The notes under the pieces are model-generated. The model saw nothing but the letters and a program-made list of their open reading frames with translations. It was not told the DNA's origin and did not search any database. A DNA stretch of 6,157 nt from an uncultured Atopobium sp. (lineage in GTDB: Bacteria > Actinomycetota > Coriobacteriia > Coriobacteriales > Atopobiaceae): assembly GCA_938041635.1 (NCBI GenBank), contig CALIAD010000012.1:1-6157 (forward strand). The letters are read 5' to 3'. The position numbers and the translations under genes were made by a program. Each line of letters opens with the position of its first letter. The first letter of the stretch is position 1. Below, one piece after another: positions 5,010-6,157 of this stretch.

Positions 5010-6157
5010 TTACTTGTCAGGAGTAAGATGCCAAATCTCATCGTTATATTCAGCGATAGTTCTATCAGATGAGAATGTTCCTGCCATAGCAATATTGATA
5101 AGAGACTTCTGAAGCCACGCACTCCTATCCTCATAGTCATTAAACACGCGCTCTTTTGTTGAAATGAATGCTTCCAAATCAAGAAGCGTCATGAACCAGT
5201 CTTTTGAGCAAAGATTCTTGTGAAGGCGCTCCAGGCGTTCCTTATTTCCAAGAGAAATAAACTCTGGACTGATTAAGAAATCAACGAGTGGTTTAATCTC
5301 GGATTTCTTATAAAACTCTTTTGCGTTGTAACCTTTGCGCTCATAGAGGTCCACAACCTCATCGCTTGATGCACCAAACGTGTAGATATTCTCCTCGCCT
5401 ACCAAGTCGGCAATTTCTACATTAGCACCATCAATAGTACAAACAGTAATGGCACCGTTAAGCATAAACTTCATGTTAGAAGTTCCAGAAGCCTCCTTGG
5501 AAGCCAGTGAAATCTGCTCAGAGATATCTGCTGCTGGAATAACGTGCTCAGCGGCAGTAACGTTGTAATTCTCGATCATTATCACCTGAAGATATGGTGA
5601 AACATCTGCATCGTTTGCAATCAAAGACGAAAGAACAAGAATTGCATGAATGATATCTTGAGCAGCCACGTATGCTGGTGCAGCCTTACCACCAAAAATA
5701 ACAGTAATAGGATGCTTTGGAAGGTGACCAGACTTAATATCAAAATATTTCCAAATCAAATAAAGCAATAGCATTTGCTGACGCTTATATTCGTGGAAAC
5801 GCTTTACCTGGACATCAATAATGGAATCAGCGGTAACTTTTACATCTTGATTATCCAGTAAAAACTTAACCATTCGATCTTTTGCAGCTTGCTTAATGTC
5901 TTGTAGTTTATTGAGGACCTCTTCGTTGTCTCGATACTCTAAAAGTCCCTCGAGATGAGCAGTTGTTCTCCAGCTATCTCCTAACAACGTATCAAGATAC
6001 TCTGCGAGCTCAGGATTACAACCCATTAACCAGCGACGGAACGTAATTCCATTAGTCTTGTTTGAGAACTTTTCTGGATACAAATCAAAGAATGGTTTGA
6101 GTTCTGTCTCTTCCAAAATCTTAGTATGAAGTGCTGCAACACCATTGATACTAAAGC
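5010..6157 (-). CDS. glgP: Glycogen/maltodextrin phosphorylase, C-terminal part (5' end beyond the right edge)
   Basis: The frame is open from the right edge to TAA at 5012-5010, giving the last 381 residues. Family members run to about 750-850, so roughly half is here. The first codons (SINGVAALHTKIL) match the family's conserved NGVAALHT segment, proving that the gene continues outside; an internal TTG at 6116 is not a credible start. Next come DLYPEKFSNKTNGITFRRWL, VQVKRFHEYKRQ, FGGKAAPAY and IPAADISEQISLASKEASGTSNMKF. The Lys of NMK (codon 5471-5469) is the pyridoxal-phosphate lysine. This cytoplasmic GT35 enzyme releases glucose 1-phosphate from alpha-1,4-glucans with inorganic phosphate. 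Sequence here cannot separate glycogen from maltodextrin preference. One oddity: TVCTIDGANVEI has Cys where the family nearly always has Gly. Confidence 0.95.
   Translation of the reverse strand, partial: FSINGVAALHTKILEETELKPFFDLYPEKFSNKTNGITFRRWLMGCNPELAEYLDTLLGDSWRTTAHLEGLLEYRDNEEVLNKLQDIKQAAKDRMVKFLLDNQDVKVTADSIIDVQVKRFHEYKRQQMLLLYLIWKYFDIKSGHLPKHPITVIFGGKAAPAYVAAQDIIHAILVLSSLIANDADVSPYLQVIMIENYNVTAAEHVIPAADISEQISLASKEASGTSNMKFMLNGAITVCTIDGANVEIADLVGEENIYTFGASSDEVVDLYERKGYNAKEFYKKSEIKPLVDFLISPEFISLGNKERLERLHKNLCSKDWFMTLLDLEAFISTKERVFNDYEDRSAWLQKSLINIAMAGTFSSDRTIAEYNDEIWHLTPDK

Noticed and set aside
6114..6116. TTG at 6116 as the start of the phosphorylase
   Set aside because: The frame continues upstream to the window edge with conserved family residues (NGVAALHT), so TTG is an internal Leu codon.

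Overview
The window looks like chromosomal DNA from a Gram-positive actinobacterium of the Coriobacteriia, most likely the Atopobium/Lancefieldella/Olsenella group. This is an inference. It rests on the moderate base composition, the LPXTG cell-wall sorting signal, Gram-positive SD sites (GAGGAG, AGAAGG) and the kinds of genes present; there is no rRNA or marker gene to prove it. I see no tRNA, rRNA, CRISPR array, transposase or phage gene.

Layout from left to right. (1) 1-1177, minus strand: the N-terminal 392 residues of a gene that runs off the left edge. It is one unbroken reading frame joining a YidC/Oxa1-type membrane insertase domain to the start of a CDP-glycerol glycerophosphotransferase-like (TagB/TagF-type) domain. 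(2) 1178-1615: an AT-rich divergent regulatory region with palindromes, a recurring GGC-plus-AT-rich element and a plausible promoter for the next gene. (3) 1616-2425, plus strand: a complete AraC-family transcription regulator, closed by a strong terminator. (4) 2426-2875: a convergent intergenic region holding two terminators and, between them, a family of 23-bp repeats (one inverted copy, two direct copies, one decayed copy). (5) 2876-4765, minus strand: a secreted, sortase-anchored surface protein with a signal peptide, a large unrecognised ectodomain, one SpaA/Cna-B-like isopeptide domain, a Pro-rich stalk and LPDTG. (6) 4766-5009: a short intergenic region with CTAG-centred palindromes and a degenerate 13-bp tandem repeat. 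(7) 5010-6157, minus strand: the C-terminal 381 residues of a glycogen/maltodextrin phosphorylase that runs off the right edge.

The genes do not form an operon; each has its own signals. Two concern the cell envelope (the YidC-polymerase fusion and the LPXTG protein), one is carbon storage metabolism, and one is a regulator divergent from the fusion gene. The AraC protein may regulate itself, the fusion gene, or both through the shared region, but the sequence does not prove this. The most unusual items are the YidC-glycerophosphotransferase fusion and the 23-bp intergenic repeat family.
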